Positions 1 through 10,921 are shown, counted from the stretch's first letter. The stretch is DNA of 64,000 bases from Mactromeris polynyma (GCA_032209605.1 JASFXZ010000009.1:13627553-13691552), one strand, 5' to 3'. Program-made: numbers and translations. Notes: generated by a model from the sequence alone, not told the origin.

Positions 1-386
1 ATTGTATTAAAAGTCTTACACAGAAACGAATGATCGACATAAAATGATTTTACTTTTAACAAAAAGATAAATGACATAGATGGAATGATGCCTTGCACTA
101 TAATAAATAGAACTTTACTTTAACAAAACAGAAGAATGTATCCATTGAAAACGATCAAATAATTATTTCGATATACAAATAGTTCTTGCCTACTTCGTCA
201 AGTTTTCTTTTACATGGACTGTATTCAGAAATTTGACAAACGAAAAGTTATTGATTGCTTATACATTGTTGTATGTAGTAACTGATAACTATGTCAATTT
301 TGGGTAGAAAACTAACGTATACAATCTACTTAATACGTTTCGTCTTGCATTAAGTTTTAATAAAGACTTGGTAAAAGGTGAACTAT
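1..386. other. No recognisable feature
   Basis: AT-rich sequence with no open frame of note, no repeat shared with the rest of the window and no convincing splice-bounded exon. Confidence 0.5.
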
Positions 387-535
387 CTTTTCGAGACACC
401 CCGTCTGATGCCTCTCCGCTTAAAATATGAACCAATTAAATCGTCCAATTTGTTGCATAATTAAACAACGCGCTTCATATACAACATTTGATTGGACTAA
501 GATGTAGGTCAACATCAATGTTATACTTAGCTTAC
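387..535 (+). repeat. Dispersed repeat, family B copy 1
   Basis: This ~150-bp block matches 37187-37340 along its length. Shared landmarks in order are TTTTCGAGACACCC, GATGCCTCT/GGTGCCTCT, AAATATGAACC, AACGCGCTTCATATACA, TTTGATTGGACTAA/TTTGATTAGTCTAA and ATGTAGGTCAA. The copy at 37 kb ends in CTACGCCGAAAA, which resembles the terminus of the tail family A (GGCTGCGCCGAAAAA), so B may be a divergent member of the same element group. In this copy the terminus is lost. Confidence 0.7.
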
Positions 536-3410
536 TATAGGATCCAACCACGCTTTGGTGACTACAGAGTAGATATTCAGTGCAATAATTAGATTTATTG
601 TCATATCTTGTCGTCGATCTGATTTAAAATCTTAATATTGAGACATTTTAAAAATGTTGCTGACCGACGTATTGCCGAAAATATGCAGTTGTATAAAGTT
701 TGAACCAAATTACCGAACATTGTTAACTTCGAATATGTGAAGAAAATGCATGAAAGTAACAACGGGATTGTGCTGTAAACAAATTATTTTAAAACTCCGC
801 AGTAGATTGTGATTGTCGTGTTGTGTAATTTTCCTTGACATATCGCAATGATCGGTCAATATTACATTTTATCATCCTAACTTTGTTGTTATCAATTCAT
901 CTTTTGGCGTTCCTTCCTTATATTTGAACAGTTTATCTAACTTGACATTTAGTGTCGACTATCAAAGACTGTTTCACAATGCCACGTGTAGATGCATTAC
1001 ACCAATCAAAGCATGAATGGCAAAACACACAGAGAAATTATTTTTCTTATTATTTTATACGTCGGTATATGCCTTTATAATAAATAATAAAACTTGACCA
1101 AATGGCGCACCAGTTTTTAAGAGTAGCACATGCCTTAGTCACTGAAAAGAAATTTGAATACGTACAATTATTGTAACGTAGTATTAGATAGTTAAGGTAA
1201 TAGAAAATCGAACTGTAAGTATGCTAGGTCATTTTTGTTATCTTAAGTAACAGAACATGCTACCGTACACATATAAGAAACCAACATAAAATATATTCCT
1301 CAAACTATTGTTGGCGGAACGAACTTGATCTTAAGACGTCTTTGTATAGCAAACCATTGTGCATTCTTAAATGAATGCATTAAGCAGAAAAATAACTGGA
1401 GTCTAATTGTATATTAAGACCCATGGACATACTAGTTTCTCCTAATCTTCATTTGGACAAAAGCAACGTTTTTATATCTGCAATAGAGGTGAAACGATGC
1501 AGAAGAAATACCTCATTCACAAATCCGACCTACCTCAGACAGATTCAGACAAAGGATTGAGACAAGACGCAAGGCAGAGACAAACATTAGTCCAGACTAT
1601 CTGGTCACGAAACAACTTTCTGAGTTCGTTGATGACGATCTAATTTTTGGTTATCTCGTCCTTGTTTTGTGTCCCTCCCTTTGCGTGCCGCCTCCAGTTT
1701 GTCTAAATATGTCTACTAAAGTTCCGACTTTTTGGATTCCTGTGCATCTCAGCATTCATTTAGACACATGTACATATATTTGAAGATAGTTACATAAAAT
1801 AATACAGAATTCTGATTACATTTATCCAAGTAGGGATACTAAACTCTTACAATTCTTCAGATATCTGAATTAATACAGAATAATTATGCTCGTTGTTTCC
1901 ATCAACGTGTGTAAAAGTTACATAATAACAAATCTCTGTAGTACCTAAAAATAGTTTGAACAATAACTCCTATTTCCTTGTCACGGTAAAAAGGTTACCG
2001 ATTTTTGTGTTTATACGATTAGCAAAGGACTGCACATATTATTTACATTGGAGTCTATGTAACATTATACAAATGATCGTAAAACTTATCTACGCTCATA
2101 TATATTCCAGCTATCAGTTGTCAATCTCAGCGTAATTATATTGTCATCTTATCAGGATGCCGAAAAAGGTCAATGGAAATGACAGACAACTTAAAATACG
2201 ATATTGTCGTGTTTCATATCATTATATCCCTAAATCAGTGATGCAACATCGATAGATCGGAATTTGAATGTCTGAAACAGTTCCTATGTGAGAAAGACTA
2301 GCACAATGATTACCTCATTCAAAAACACATATCACTTGGCATATGATGAAACTAGTCTAGGGAATGGATATCACAAAGGAACACAAAGGAGGGGTGTTGG
2401 AGACCTCATCACACAGCACTGAAGTTAAACAAGGAGAAAACGTTACAAGTGCGTAACTTAGAATCACAACGGCGCGACAGCCCACGATGAAAATGTGGTG
2501 AATGTATCACTTCAGGCTTTCCTCGGATCTCAGCCGCCAATACTTCCATTCACGTTTCATATTGTGTTCTCATATAACACAATTTTAAATCAAAATGTAG
2601 CCATTAAGATTGTATTTTGATAAGCATTGTCGTTTGTTCCCGAAATACCATACATCATTTGAGATCAATTTTAAGATAAGCCAAAACTCTTTACATCATG
2701 CTTAAAATGAACAATTGAAATTGAAAACGTATCACACATAACGCCAATATGTCTGTGACATTTTGACAAATCGTATTGTTTAAACGAATACAGTGAAAAG
2801 GGAGAGTCAAAAACTCGAGTTTGTTTCGAAAAATGTGCAATCTTGCCATTAGGTTCGTATGAAGCCTAAACTTGGGACACCTTGCTTTTTTTGTAATTCC
2901 GAATCGTTAAAGTTGACTTAAAGCAAATGTTTTCATCACCAATGTATACAACTTTCGTCGTGAACTGCGACTAAGAATTATGTGGAATTCAATTTAACAG
3001 TACATGTACCGTCTTTCTTTTCTTTGACTTCTTTGATTACTACGAGTATACGTTATAGTTGTATAGTTGATATATATGCGACATCTTACGGGACTAGTTC
3101 GATTGTTTGAAGCGGTATTACTAGTTTGTCTGTACGACAATACAAGAATAGAAATTGCATTATGTACTATCTTACTTACCATTATTGAAGCAATAAACAA
3201 CACCCGCCATAGGAACGAATATGAGAAACTTGCTTGTCTCCCTTACCATATAACTGATACAACGTGCCAGCTGATTTCATGTGTATGATATCGATAGAAG
3301 TAAATCGTGTTAGGGAGAGAAGAATATGAAAAGTATCAATACATATTCCTTATAAGTGAATAGTGTAAAACAAATACTCGTTTGAAAGAGAGATTAAGTT
3401 GTTACAGTGA
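536..3410. other. Gene-poor stretch
   Basis: Only short open frames below 75 codons in all frames. None has a recognisable motif or paired splice signals. No tandem or inverted repeat long enough to report was seen. Confidence 0.5.
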
Positions 3411-3536
3411 ATGCGATATACATAAGACATGCCTCCCGACACAGACCCCAGAGATACCATAGCATACAAAACATTAGAGATTGAGGGATGCAAGGGTGAA
3501 CATGTATGCGAATAGGGGAACAATGAATGGTCTGAC
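3411..3536 (+). repeat. Dispersed repeat, family D copy 1
   Basis: Shares an ordered set of words with copies near 31.4, 43.3 and 53.7 kb: CATAAGACA, GCCTCCC, ACACAGACC, an A-rich CAACA stretch, and at the far end a GGTCTGA motif. Reverse-oriented partial copies lie at 29.26 and 40.58 kb. No open frame, RNA polymerase III promoter or terminal inverted repeat was visible, so the class is unknown. Confidence 0.7.
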
Positions 3537-4485
3537 GGAAATGATATACTAAATGGTGTATAACTGATTATAAGAACAAAGTATTCAAAAATGTGTCAGT
3601 CAAAATAACGTATCCGTTCATTGGCAAAAGATACCATTTTTGGTCGGATACCTGTCAAACTGAAAATATACTTTTCTCCTTGTTGTATAAAACTGTAGCC
3701 TAAATATATGTATGTTTGAATGTGTGTTATAGCGTTCCTTTTCCGTCTCATAGATATATGTTTGTATATATGTACAACTCAGTTTGTCCTCATGTGCCAT
3801 ATGTCTTCATTGACTGGAAATGAAATAAACTCTCACATATAATGACTGCTCCAAGGATATAGTATTGACTGAATCCATCTTTTATGTTTTGTCTTTCGTC
3901 CCTTTAACGGTCGTAATTGTTACACGTATGGATATAGTTCATACTGACACTCTCCTTATGTCTGACATCACTCTTACAAATACTCGGTATAACGATGAAG
4001 TATCAAGTGAGCAGAAAGGATTCAGAAATACCGGAATTTATCAGGGCACCTAATTTTCTCTACAATTTTGATAGACATACAAAAACCCTTTTGCAGAAAG
4101 GTGTGTATCATAAAATATTGTAAGATATAAAAATACAAAATACAAATTTTGTTCATGACTTAGACCACCAGCCCATTATTCAAATATACAGCACAAGCAT
4201 ATATACAGTACACAGGTATTAATGCAAAATAACAGTAACAAGATTATTTACAATTTCAGACGTTAAATTTCCAAGTACATAGCTACAAAGATAAGAGCTC
4301 TTTTCTCAGGTCAGAAGAATGATAAATAAAACATGCAAGAGATCGAATTGGTTTCTCATTTCTACATGATAATGACATTGTAGTCTTATGGGCTACTTGG
4401 CGACCGCCAATACTCTATAGGAATGTAACGCGTTCTTGAATCACCCAATATAGGGCACACCAACAGAAAGTGTAGCTCGTCTTTA
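3537..4485. other. Gene-poor stretch
   Basis: Holds only short random-looking frames. The last ~90 bases lead into the foldback element without any obvious feature. Confidence 0.5.
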
Positions 4486-4692
4486 TGGTGGCATATTACT
4501 GCCACCAGTTAGCATGTTAGCGTTCGCGAATTGTTTCGTGTTAACCACTTAATTATTACGATAATTATCTAGCTATCTAGTTAATATTCGTGATAAATTT
4601 TCGGTAAGATAAATATCATGCAACTAGAAACAGGCTTGAAAGTGCCCAGAACTGCCACCTCTTACCTTTTTATGATGTATTACACTAGATTT

Positions 4693-4785
4693 AAGTGGTA
4701 ACACGAATCTTATCTAGTTGACCACTAATTATGTTACTTAATAACTCAAATTCGCGAATTTAACTTAAGATTCGTGTTACCACTT
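4693..4785 (-). repeat. 93-bp inner module, copy 1 (inverted)
   Basis: One of three 93-bp modules inside the foldback. Its ends are AAGTGGTAACACGAATCTTA and the reverse complement. The interior has TTCGCGAATTTGAG and AAGTAACATAAT. This copy is inverted relative to the other two. Confidence 0.85.
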
Positions 4786-4816
4786 TTTGATAAATGCAAG
4801 TTTGGCTTCTAGATGT

Positions 4817-4909
4817 AAGTGGTAACACGAATCTTAAGTGAAATTCACGAATTTGAGTTATTAAGTAACATAATAAGTGGTCAACTAGAAAAGATTCGTG
4901 TTACCACTT
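4817..4909 (+). repeat. 93-bp inner module, copy 2 (central)
   Basis: Exactly the same length as copies 1 and 3 and differs from them at a few bases (for example TTCACGAATT for TTCGCGAATT). It sits at the axis of the palindrome, flanked by GGCTTCTAGATG on the left and CATGTAGAAGCC on the right. Confidence 0.85.
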
Positions 4910-4932
4910 ACATGTAGAAGCCATAAATGAAT

Positions 4933-5025
4933 AATTGGTAACACGAATCTTAAGTTAAATTCGCGAATTTGAGTTATTAAGTAACATAATAAGTGGTCAA
5001 CTAGATAAGATTCGTGTTACCACTT
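4933..5025 (+). repeat. 93-bp inner module, copy 3
   Basis: Pairs with copy 1 in the folded structure and is in the same orientation as copy 2. The first bases are AATTGG instead of AAGTGG. Otherwise it is near identical. Confidence 0.85.
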
Positions 5026-5577
5026 AAATTTTAGTGTAATACATCATAAAAAGGTAAGAGGTGGCAGTTCTGGGCACTTTCAAGCCTGTTTCTAGTCTTA
5101 TAATATTTATCTTACCGAAAATGTAACTAGATAGCTAGATAATTATCGTAATCATTAAGTGGTTAACACGAAACAATTCGCGAACGCTATCATGCTAACT
5201 GGTGGCAGTAGTATGCCACCATACGTCTTCTATAGCATGCCTGTTACATATTTTGTTCATAATTGGTCTGAATCACTTCCATAATAGTCAAGATCTTAAC
5301 TAAGAAGAGCATTGAATAAGCAGTAGCGTTATTGTTGTAGACTCCAGAAACGAATGACATTCCCCTGGGACCTTTTCCCGATTTGACCGAACAGTTCCTT
5401 AATCGAGTGATTGCGTGGTTAATTAGTTTACTTTATAATGTAGCGTTTGATTAAAAATACCTTATTGAATAATATTCGAATACTACAATTGAGTCGAACG
5501 TTTCTAATGGTTATCGTAATTAAAAGAGGAATTGTTAAATATACTTGAGTTCATTTTGGTGATAGAGAAAAAAAGTT

Positions 5578-5712
5578 TTTTGGCGCGGCCGTACTAACTT
5601 TGTTTTGCTATTTTCATATCAGTGTGGTGTAAACCAATCAAATCTTTCGTTAACCACCAAGGCAATTTCTCTTCAAGCGAACAGCGTTTGTAACCTTGGC
5701 GTGGATTTGTTA
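5578..5712 (-). repeat. Conserved tail, family A copy 1
   Basis: On the minus strand this reads CGCCAAGGTTACAAACG, GAAGAGAAATTGCCTTGG, TGGTTAACGAAAGATTTGAT, TGGTTTACACCACACTGATAT, AAAATAGCAAAAC, then TTAGTACGGCCGCGCCAAAAA. The same ordered block recurs near 20.8, 24.6, 55.2 and 56.7 kb. The end of the block carries a short inverted repeat (CGGC/GCCG) close to the terminus, a feature reported for Helitron and Helentron 3' ends. Directly upstream on the same strand lies the CCCACGAC array (5720-5935), an order also seen at 24.4-24.7 kb. Confidence 0.8.
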
Positions 5713-5719
5713 ATCTTGT

Positions 5720-5935
5720 TCCCGCTACTAACTAACTCATTCCCACGACATACTATCTCGTTCCCACGACTTAGTATGTCGTGACCTCGACTTAACTATC
5801 ACGTTCCCACGACATAGTTGTGGCCACCACTTACTTTTTCATTCCCACGACATACTACGTCGTGGGAACGAGATACAAATAATTCCACACATGTCACCTC
5901 TATGCCACCGTATACGGCCCTTGGAACTTGTGTTG
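5720..5935 (-). repeat. CCCACGAC array element, family E copy 1
   Basis: On the minus strand a head (GGTGGCATAGAGGTGACATG, TGTGGAATTATTTGTATC) is followed by repeated, partly palindromic units built from TCGTTCCCACGAC and TAGTATGTCGTGGGAACGAG. The palindromic units make local hairpins. It is followed immediately by a family A tail, so the two probably form one element. Confidence 0.8.
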
Positions 5936-7080
5936 TTTTCACCATTTCAGGTATACGATTGTAGCAAATGGAATAAAAACTCGTTGTACTAAATTATAAC
6001 AGTTGACGCACGGTTAGATAGTTCTCGAAGCTCATCCAGTTACTTAAAACCATTAATGTTTAATCAACCTATTTGCTGATTTAAAAAGTTGATTAATGAT
6101 AAACAAACATGAATACTACTGTTGTCTTTAACTTGTATGTCCACAGGACAAGTAATTCATTAATATTTCATAATTACTCGTTCCATTTATATCTACTACA
6201 ACCGCGAGCCGGTTAAAAGATTTAATGCACGATAAACACATCAGCTAATCACCGGGTAAAATCGGAAAGGCACACATCTCAACATAACAGGGGATCATGA
6301 CTGGAGTCTGCTTATAAATCATACAATATTATTCTGAAAATTAGCTTCTGCTTTAGACATACTGTTTTATTGCATGTCACCGGAACATTATTACGTAGTT
6401 TCTGTGTGATATGACTTTTTTTCTGATATGTTTCTAATAACGACATTGTGTGAGCGGGAAGTTGCGCGCTAAGCTTCGTTCAAATATTACATTTACTGAA
6501 TAATTACTGCGTGATGAAAATCAATCAAAGTATTTCTGATGTTGAGGAATCATTTCTTGTTGTAGTTAGAAATTACTGCCAATTATTATCAGAATGCATG
6601 TATCTACGTGATTGTATGTATCTGGTTTGTATGGTGGATATTTTAATGTATAAATCACTACATCAGCATTTATACACAGTTAATGATTGATGTATGTCGG
6701 TCTAGAATTATTTCTTATAACGCATTTTCCACCTTTATATCAATTGCGAAGAATATAAGTAATCTCTATCAACCATGTAGTATAAATTAAAGATAATTCT
6801 CAATGAAAAACTTACACATGCAAGTGATTAGTTTAGCATGAACAACAGAAAACACCGAAATGCTTTTTACGTTACCCATAAATCTGTATTTCAATTAGAA
6901 TGTCAAGACGTATTAATTATTCCATTTGAATGAAATTAAGCGCAATGCACGAACATTGTACGAAATGGTACGAAATGGTACAAAATACCGGTGGTGACAT
7001 TCACACTTCGTTATTTCTCTCGTCGAAAATAGTGACGTCGAAAATAGTGAATTCATTAATTGATTATATATTAATTAATA
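5936..7080. other. Gene-poor stretch
   Basis: No shared repeat was found. A short direct duplication (CGAAATGGTA, 10-base period) at 6961-6980 and another of GTCGAAAATAGTGA at 7022-7048 are the only structure seen. Confidence 0.5.
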
Positions 7081-7415
7081 TATATTCTTCATTATTGTAT
7101 GTATGTGTCTTATGTGAGGTGTCTGTTATTGCTGTTGTTTTATTTCAATTTTATTTTCAGATCATCTTAACTTTTGTAGTTTTTAATAGTCTCATTTACA
7201 TCCTGATGTTAAAACATGATGTACATGTACAATGTATTGTGTATGCGTGTGTGAATGCGTGCGTGATTGTGTGTGTGTGAATTCTTGTCTATTTGTGCGT
7301 GTTTATATTGTTAATAGAAGGCCATATTGAAAAAAAGATGTACAATTTATTGTTAACCTTAACTATGTAACCTTCTGAAAATAAAGAATTTATTATTGTT
7401 ATTATTAAGTTGAAA
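7081..7415 (+). mobile_element. Probable LINE 3' end
   Basis: A T-rich, TG-rich run (including TGTGTGCGTGTGTG) is followed by AAGGCCATATTG, GTAACCTTCTG, AAAATAAAGAATTTATTATT and a short TTATTATTG-type tail. An untranslated end carrying AATAAA and finishing in a short tandem tail is typical of non-LTR retrotransposons such as CR1/RTE-like families. The 116-codon frame running through 6930-7280 is low-complexity and is not treated as a gene. No reverse transcriptase remains here, so the call rests on the tail alone. Confidence 0.4.
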
Positions 7416-8366
7416 TCGTGAGCTCACGAACAACACTATAGAAGGTAATGTTGATGTATTGAGGGAACTGTTGTTTTATATAATACTATTTTAGTTGTTA
7501 TATAGAACAACTAGTTATATGGCAAGTTTCGACAGTCGCATCGCTTTAATACGAAAACTACGTTTTCCGGAAGTGGCGCAAGAATAACAGGTAAGTTAAT
7601 CGGATAAAAATAGGTCAACATCTGAGTATAACCTGTATACCATGCTCAGTTCTCGTAGACATCTGCACGATTAAAGTTAATGGTTCAACAATGGACAATA
7701 TTGAATTGTACATTATGTGAATCTGCAAGTGCTGAATACAAAATCAGTGTTCAATACCGAACAACTACAGTGCTTTCAGTGCTTTGATTATATTAAGGAT
7801 TGATAACACATCGGTTGTATATTTATATATATTCATTTTTTATTAGAATGTTCGTTATATCAAGAAATTCGACAAGTGTACCACATAGAATATTCGTGTC
7901 GCATTTTACATTATGATACATTTACAATCTCAATATGAGTCAATGTAAGACTCAGAAGAGTACATTTCGTGATTTGAGATTTGAGAGTTGAATGTAAGTA
8001 TCCGTTAGAATCCCGGGCCCAGAATGGGATATGCATTGGGTATTTATAACATAATATGATGTTTCGAATTTGGGTTTTTATTACTGAAAAGTACATTGTT
8101 TTTGTATAGAGGAAAAATAAAGACCGTAAACTACCCTAAATTGACAGTAAAATAAGAGGTTTTAGAAGATAATTCTTACTACATATTCGCTGCAAAATAC
8201 TTTCTGCTAAAATCTGAAGCGTTCGATGATTTAATATATCCTTAACGCCATTAAAAACGCAACTAAAAGTGTGCACGTAATAAAGTGACGTAACAAAGAA
8301 AACAATTTTGTTTCACCAATATAATTTCCTAAAATTAATCAATAAAATGAAATTAAGAATAACTGT
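7416..8366. other. Gene-poor stretch
   Basis: Includes a CCGGAAGT word and a GTAAGT donor-like site near 7568-7597, discussed among the rejected items. Otherwise nothing was recognised. Confidence 0.45.
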
Positions 8367-8490
8367 GGTGCGTTTCATAAAAAAATCATAGGAGCGAAAA
8401 GTTAGGCACGAAAACTAGCGCACTTAGGAGCGTTCCTATGTGCGTTTCATTAAACTATCCTAGGAGCGTTTTCGCTCCTAAGAGCTACTC
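8367..8490 (+). mobile_element. Transposon end with duplicated GTGCGTTTCAT motif
   Basis: Contains GGTGCGTTTCATAAAAAAAT, then AGGAGCGAAAAGTTAGGC, GCGCACTTAGGAGCG, a second GTGCGTTTCATTAAAC and GGAGCGTTTTCGCTCC. The same end motif occurs at 9328 and, inverted, at 11420-11458. It lies directly in front of a Myb/SANT-like ORF. PIF/Harbinger elements carry such a Myb-like protein next to the transposase, so this may be the decayed left end of a Harbinger-type element. No matching right end for this copy was identified. Confidence 0.5.
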
Positions 8491-8582
8491 TTCATGTGGA
8501 GGTTAAAAATAACGCTGAATGTAAACATCCGTGTATCTCTATGCGGTCCGCGCTTTTTGACAGTGCAAGCGTCAAATCATAA

Positions 8583-8759
8583 ATGGCTGCTACAAATGCA
8601 ACAACCAAGATGGCAACTTCCTTCCTGTTTAAGAGGAAGGAAAACTGGACTGAGGAGGGAGTTTCCACCTTGGTAGAGACAGTGCGGATTAACAAAAGAA
8701 TTGGCATACCAGCTATCTCATGGAATTCATACTTCAATTATCTTTGTTGTTCCTTGTGA
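8583..8759 (+). pseudogene. Myb/SANT-like DNA-binding ORF fragment (Harbinger-type)
   Basis: The 58-codon frame starts MAATNATTKM and contains FKRKENWTEEGVSTLVETVR followed by INKR. A Trp-Thr-Glu-Glu start, a Leu-Val helix and an Asn-Lys-Arg turn are typical of the first part of the Myb/SANT-like domain found in PIF/Harbinger accessory proteins and in host relatives such as NAIF1. The frame then decays (GIPAISWNSY) and stops, which leaves only the first part of the domain. A good acceptor (TTATTTTCAG, ending 8836) follows, with an open stretch after it (VNMVNSKSSS and onward to a TGA near 8930), so a second exon remnant is possible. The adjacent duplicated terminal motif supports a transposon origin. 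No transposase was found. Confidence 0.5.
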
Positions 8760-8930
8760 TATCTTATAATTATATTAATGTTAACTGTTTAATTGCACCT
8801 CAATTTGTTTGCAATGATCATATACTTATTTTCAGATGTTAATATGGTTAATTCCAAGAGCAGCAGCATTGCTTTGCCCAACTCCACATGTTTACAAACA
8901 CTTTATATGTTATTCTTTCTTGAAAACTTA

Positions 8931-9327
8931 TGATCAATAAAATATAACGTTCAAACATTAAATGTACAATACACATGTATACATAATGCTCTTCACCTGC
9001 CTTTTATTCAGGTTTTCTTTTTCTCCGCCATATATTATTATAGATGAAATAATCATGAACTTGCACGAGTGTAAAACAGACACACACGCATTGTTCTATA
9101 TTATTGATATGTTTGCACATCAAAGACAGGCCAAATGTGTAATTTTTGACAGCTGACCTTTAATGTATCAACAACTAAAGTTAAATATTTAATTTGTATC
9201 GGCCGTACGACGCAAATATAATTCAAAATGCCACGGACATACATGTATATGGTTTATAAGTCCGTGAATATACGTATAATTGTTCGTTGGATATAACATA
9301 ATTATAGTGCACTGTTTTCTAGTATAG
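8931..9327. other. No recognisable feature
   Basis: AT-rich spacer with a 64-codon frame that has no motif. Confidence 0.45.
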
Positions 9328-9368
9328 GGGTGCGTTTCATCAAAAATGCAAAGCGTTTCGCACTTAGG
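9328..9368 (+). mobile_element. Left arm of a MITE split by a LINE
   Basis: GGGGTGCGTTTCATCAAAAA begins the element and CGCACTTAGG ends it at the LINE boundary. The inverted partner ending GATGAAACGCACCCC is at 11370-11458, which places the whole LINE inside one inverted-repeat element. Confidence 0.7.
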
Positions 9369-9647
9369 AGTAGTAGTAGTAATCTGTATTTACGTCTCGT
9401 CATTGTACAAACAATAATTACAATAATCACAGAATACAGTAGCAACTTAAAAATACAATGCCACTCCTTAGCGGAGTTATAAGAGACGACATAATAATCA
9501 TCACAAAAATGCTTATCATTATTGCAGTATATATAATATATAATTAAAATAGCCCAGCTTATCTGGTAATACAAGTATAACTATTGTTATAAAGCACAAT
9601 AAAAAGAACACTGAAAGAAACACTTTAGCATCTACGATGTATAAAAG

Positions 9648-9911
9648 TTATTTACAAAGTATAAATTCACGTCTTTGAAGAATTAAAAAACAGATGTTGG
9701 CACAACTACGTATCATTCCTGGGTTTGAAAACAGAAAACAATATTTATCAGAATCTGACAAATGATGTCTTACATCGTTATATACCGGACAATTCAAAAT
9801 AACATGTAACTCATTTTCTATTGCATTATTGTCACAGAATGGACAGGTCCTAGACTCCTCTGGTAAACCTTCGTATCGGCCAGTTTCAATCCTAATTTGG
9901 GCACCTCCCAA
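9648..9911 (-). pseudogene. LINE C-terminal zinc-finger region
   Basis: This 87-codon stretch contains RIETGRYEGLPEESRTCPFC followed by an acidic linker and HVILNCPVY. The pattern Arg-x-Glu-x-Gly-Arg, then CPFC, then His and a final Cys is the CCHC-like motif at the C-terminus of many LINE ORF2 proteins. It lies downstream of the reverse transcriptase remnants on the same strand and ends in a stop, consistent with the true C-terminus. A stop or frame change separates it from the 9983-10465 piece, so the ORF is broken. Confidence 0.75.
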
Positions 9912-9982
9912 TCGAAATTAGCAAATGGCAGAACGATGTCTGTGTGGTAATATCAGTTTTCCAATACAAATCAACTACGTAA

Positions 9983-10465
9983 TCAGTTTACGACTTTGTT
10001 TATCCTGGTTAACCACCCGTTAATAAAATTATCAAGCGCTTTGACTGCAACGTCATGAGCGAAAGAACGAGAAATATGATTAACAAAATTAGTATACATA
10101 GTTAAACCGTTATCATCATAGTAACTCTTCACATTAAAAAAACAATTTCTACATGAACGGTTAGCCTGGTTGGTTGCCCAGTTTGCCACTCGCCTATTGA
10201 ACCTTGCATTATTCATATATGATAGCTTTGTCCAATATATCGAGAGAGCTTTCCACTGCCTTACTAATGGGGGTTTCCTACCCATATCTCCCGCTATACC
10301 ATCATGTGAGGAGTATTTACCGACTCCGAGAAAAAATCTTAATGCTCTATTATGAACGGCTTCGATACACGAGTACGACCGGTAACCCCACAAAGTAGCA
10401 CTGTAATTGATACCAGGCCAAACGAATTGTGTATACAGTTTAAATTCATGTGTGGATTGAATCAA
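9983..10465 (-). pseudogene. LINE ORF2 thumb/connection region
   Basis: Residues such as INYSATLWGYRSY, VHNRALRFFLGVGKY and AGDMGRKPP match the segment that follows the reverse transcriptase palm in LINE ORF2 (Ile-Asn-Tyr, then Ala-x-Arg-x-Phe-Leu-Gly-Val, then Gly-Asp-Met-Gly). The first ~15 codons (MIQSTHEFKLYTQF) come from reading across the inversion junction and are not native. The native part starts close to the Pro-Gly-Ile-Asn residues, around 10415. Confidence 0.75.
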
Positions 10466-10671
10466 ATCAATATTTACTTAGGATTGAATCAAAGATATAT
10501 TTACTTAGGTGTTGTTTTATATGAAAATCTTGATTATAATATAACTGTCAAATATGTAGCTCAGAGTGCCAGCCGTGCATTGGGCTTGCTTATAGCAAAA
10601 TGCAAATCCATGGGCGGAATGCCATATGATGTGTACACGAAATTGTACGATTCTATCGTGCCTGAAGTGCA
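10417..10671 (+). pseudogene. Inverted internal segment of the LINE
   Basis: This ~255-bp piece encodes LINE ORF2 residues on the plus strand although everything around it is on the minus strand. It reads PNELCIQFKFMCG, a 27-bp duplicated stretch (10453-10507), then YIYLGVVLYENLDYN, SASRALGLLIAKCKSMGG and YTKLYDSIV. These residues belong exactly between the VHFR that ends the upstream minus-strand palm (10673) and the INYSATLWG that starts the downstream piece (10415), so restoring the order needs only a simple inversion. Confidence 0.75.
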
Positions 10672-10673
10672 CA

Positions 10674-10921
10674 ACGTTACTTTTAGTTGCATTAACATGC
10701 ATACCATTCAAAGAACACCAATCATTTAAAGCATTCAACAATAGTTGTAAATCATCAGCAGATTCAGCTAATAGTACAATGTCATCAGCATATAGCATAA
10801 AACAAATTTTCTCCTCACCAATTGCGACACCAATATTAAAGGATTTAAGGTAGAGAGTCAAGTCGTTTATGAATAGATTAAATAACATCCTTGTCGTAAG
10901 CCACACTTGACATCGAACCAC
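10674..10921 (-). pseudogene. LINE reverse transcriptase palm with YADD
   Basis: Contains LFNLFINDL, then LYADDIVLLAES (the YADD catalytic box) and the LQLLLNALNDWC and NATKSNVVHFR blocks that follow it in LINE reverse transcriptases. The catalytic Asp pair is intact. After VHFR the frame runs into the inverted segment and becomes meaningless (HDRIVQFRVH). Confidence 0.85.

Larger units (their letters stand above)
4486..5221. mobile_element. 736-bp foldback element with hairpin tips
   Basis: The two halves are near-perfect reverse complements over almost the whole length. The left arm begins TGGTGGCA and the right ends TGCCACCA. Matching inner landmarks include AGTTAGCATG, GCGTTCGCGAATTGTTTCG, TAGCTATCTAGTTA, CAGGCTTGAAAGTGCCCAG and GGTGGCAG/CTGCCACC. 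The main difference is a ~12-base insertion (around AATATTCGTGAT) in the left arm. Each tip is itself a hairpin: TGGTGGCA, a 6-base loop, then TGCCACCA at 4486-4507, and the equivalent at 5200-5221. TA flanks both ends (4484-4485 and 5222-5223), which would suit a TA target duplication as in Tc1/mariner-type elements, but two bases could occur by chance. No coding capacity is present, so it would be non-autonomous. Confidence 0.85.

Noticed and set aside
6930..7280. 116-codon plus-strand ORF
   Set aside because: Low-complexity, Ile/Val/Cys-rich translation of AT- and TG-rich sequence that overlaps a LINE-like 3' end.
7535..7597. CCGGAAGTGGCGC (ETS-like) followed by CAG|GTAAGT, as a possible promoter plus 5' exon
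   Set aside because: A single short motif and one donor site are too little, and no downstream exon on the same strand was linked.
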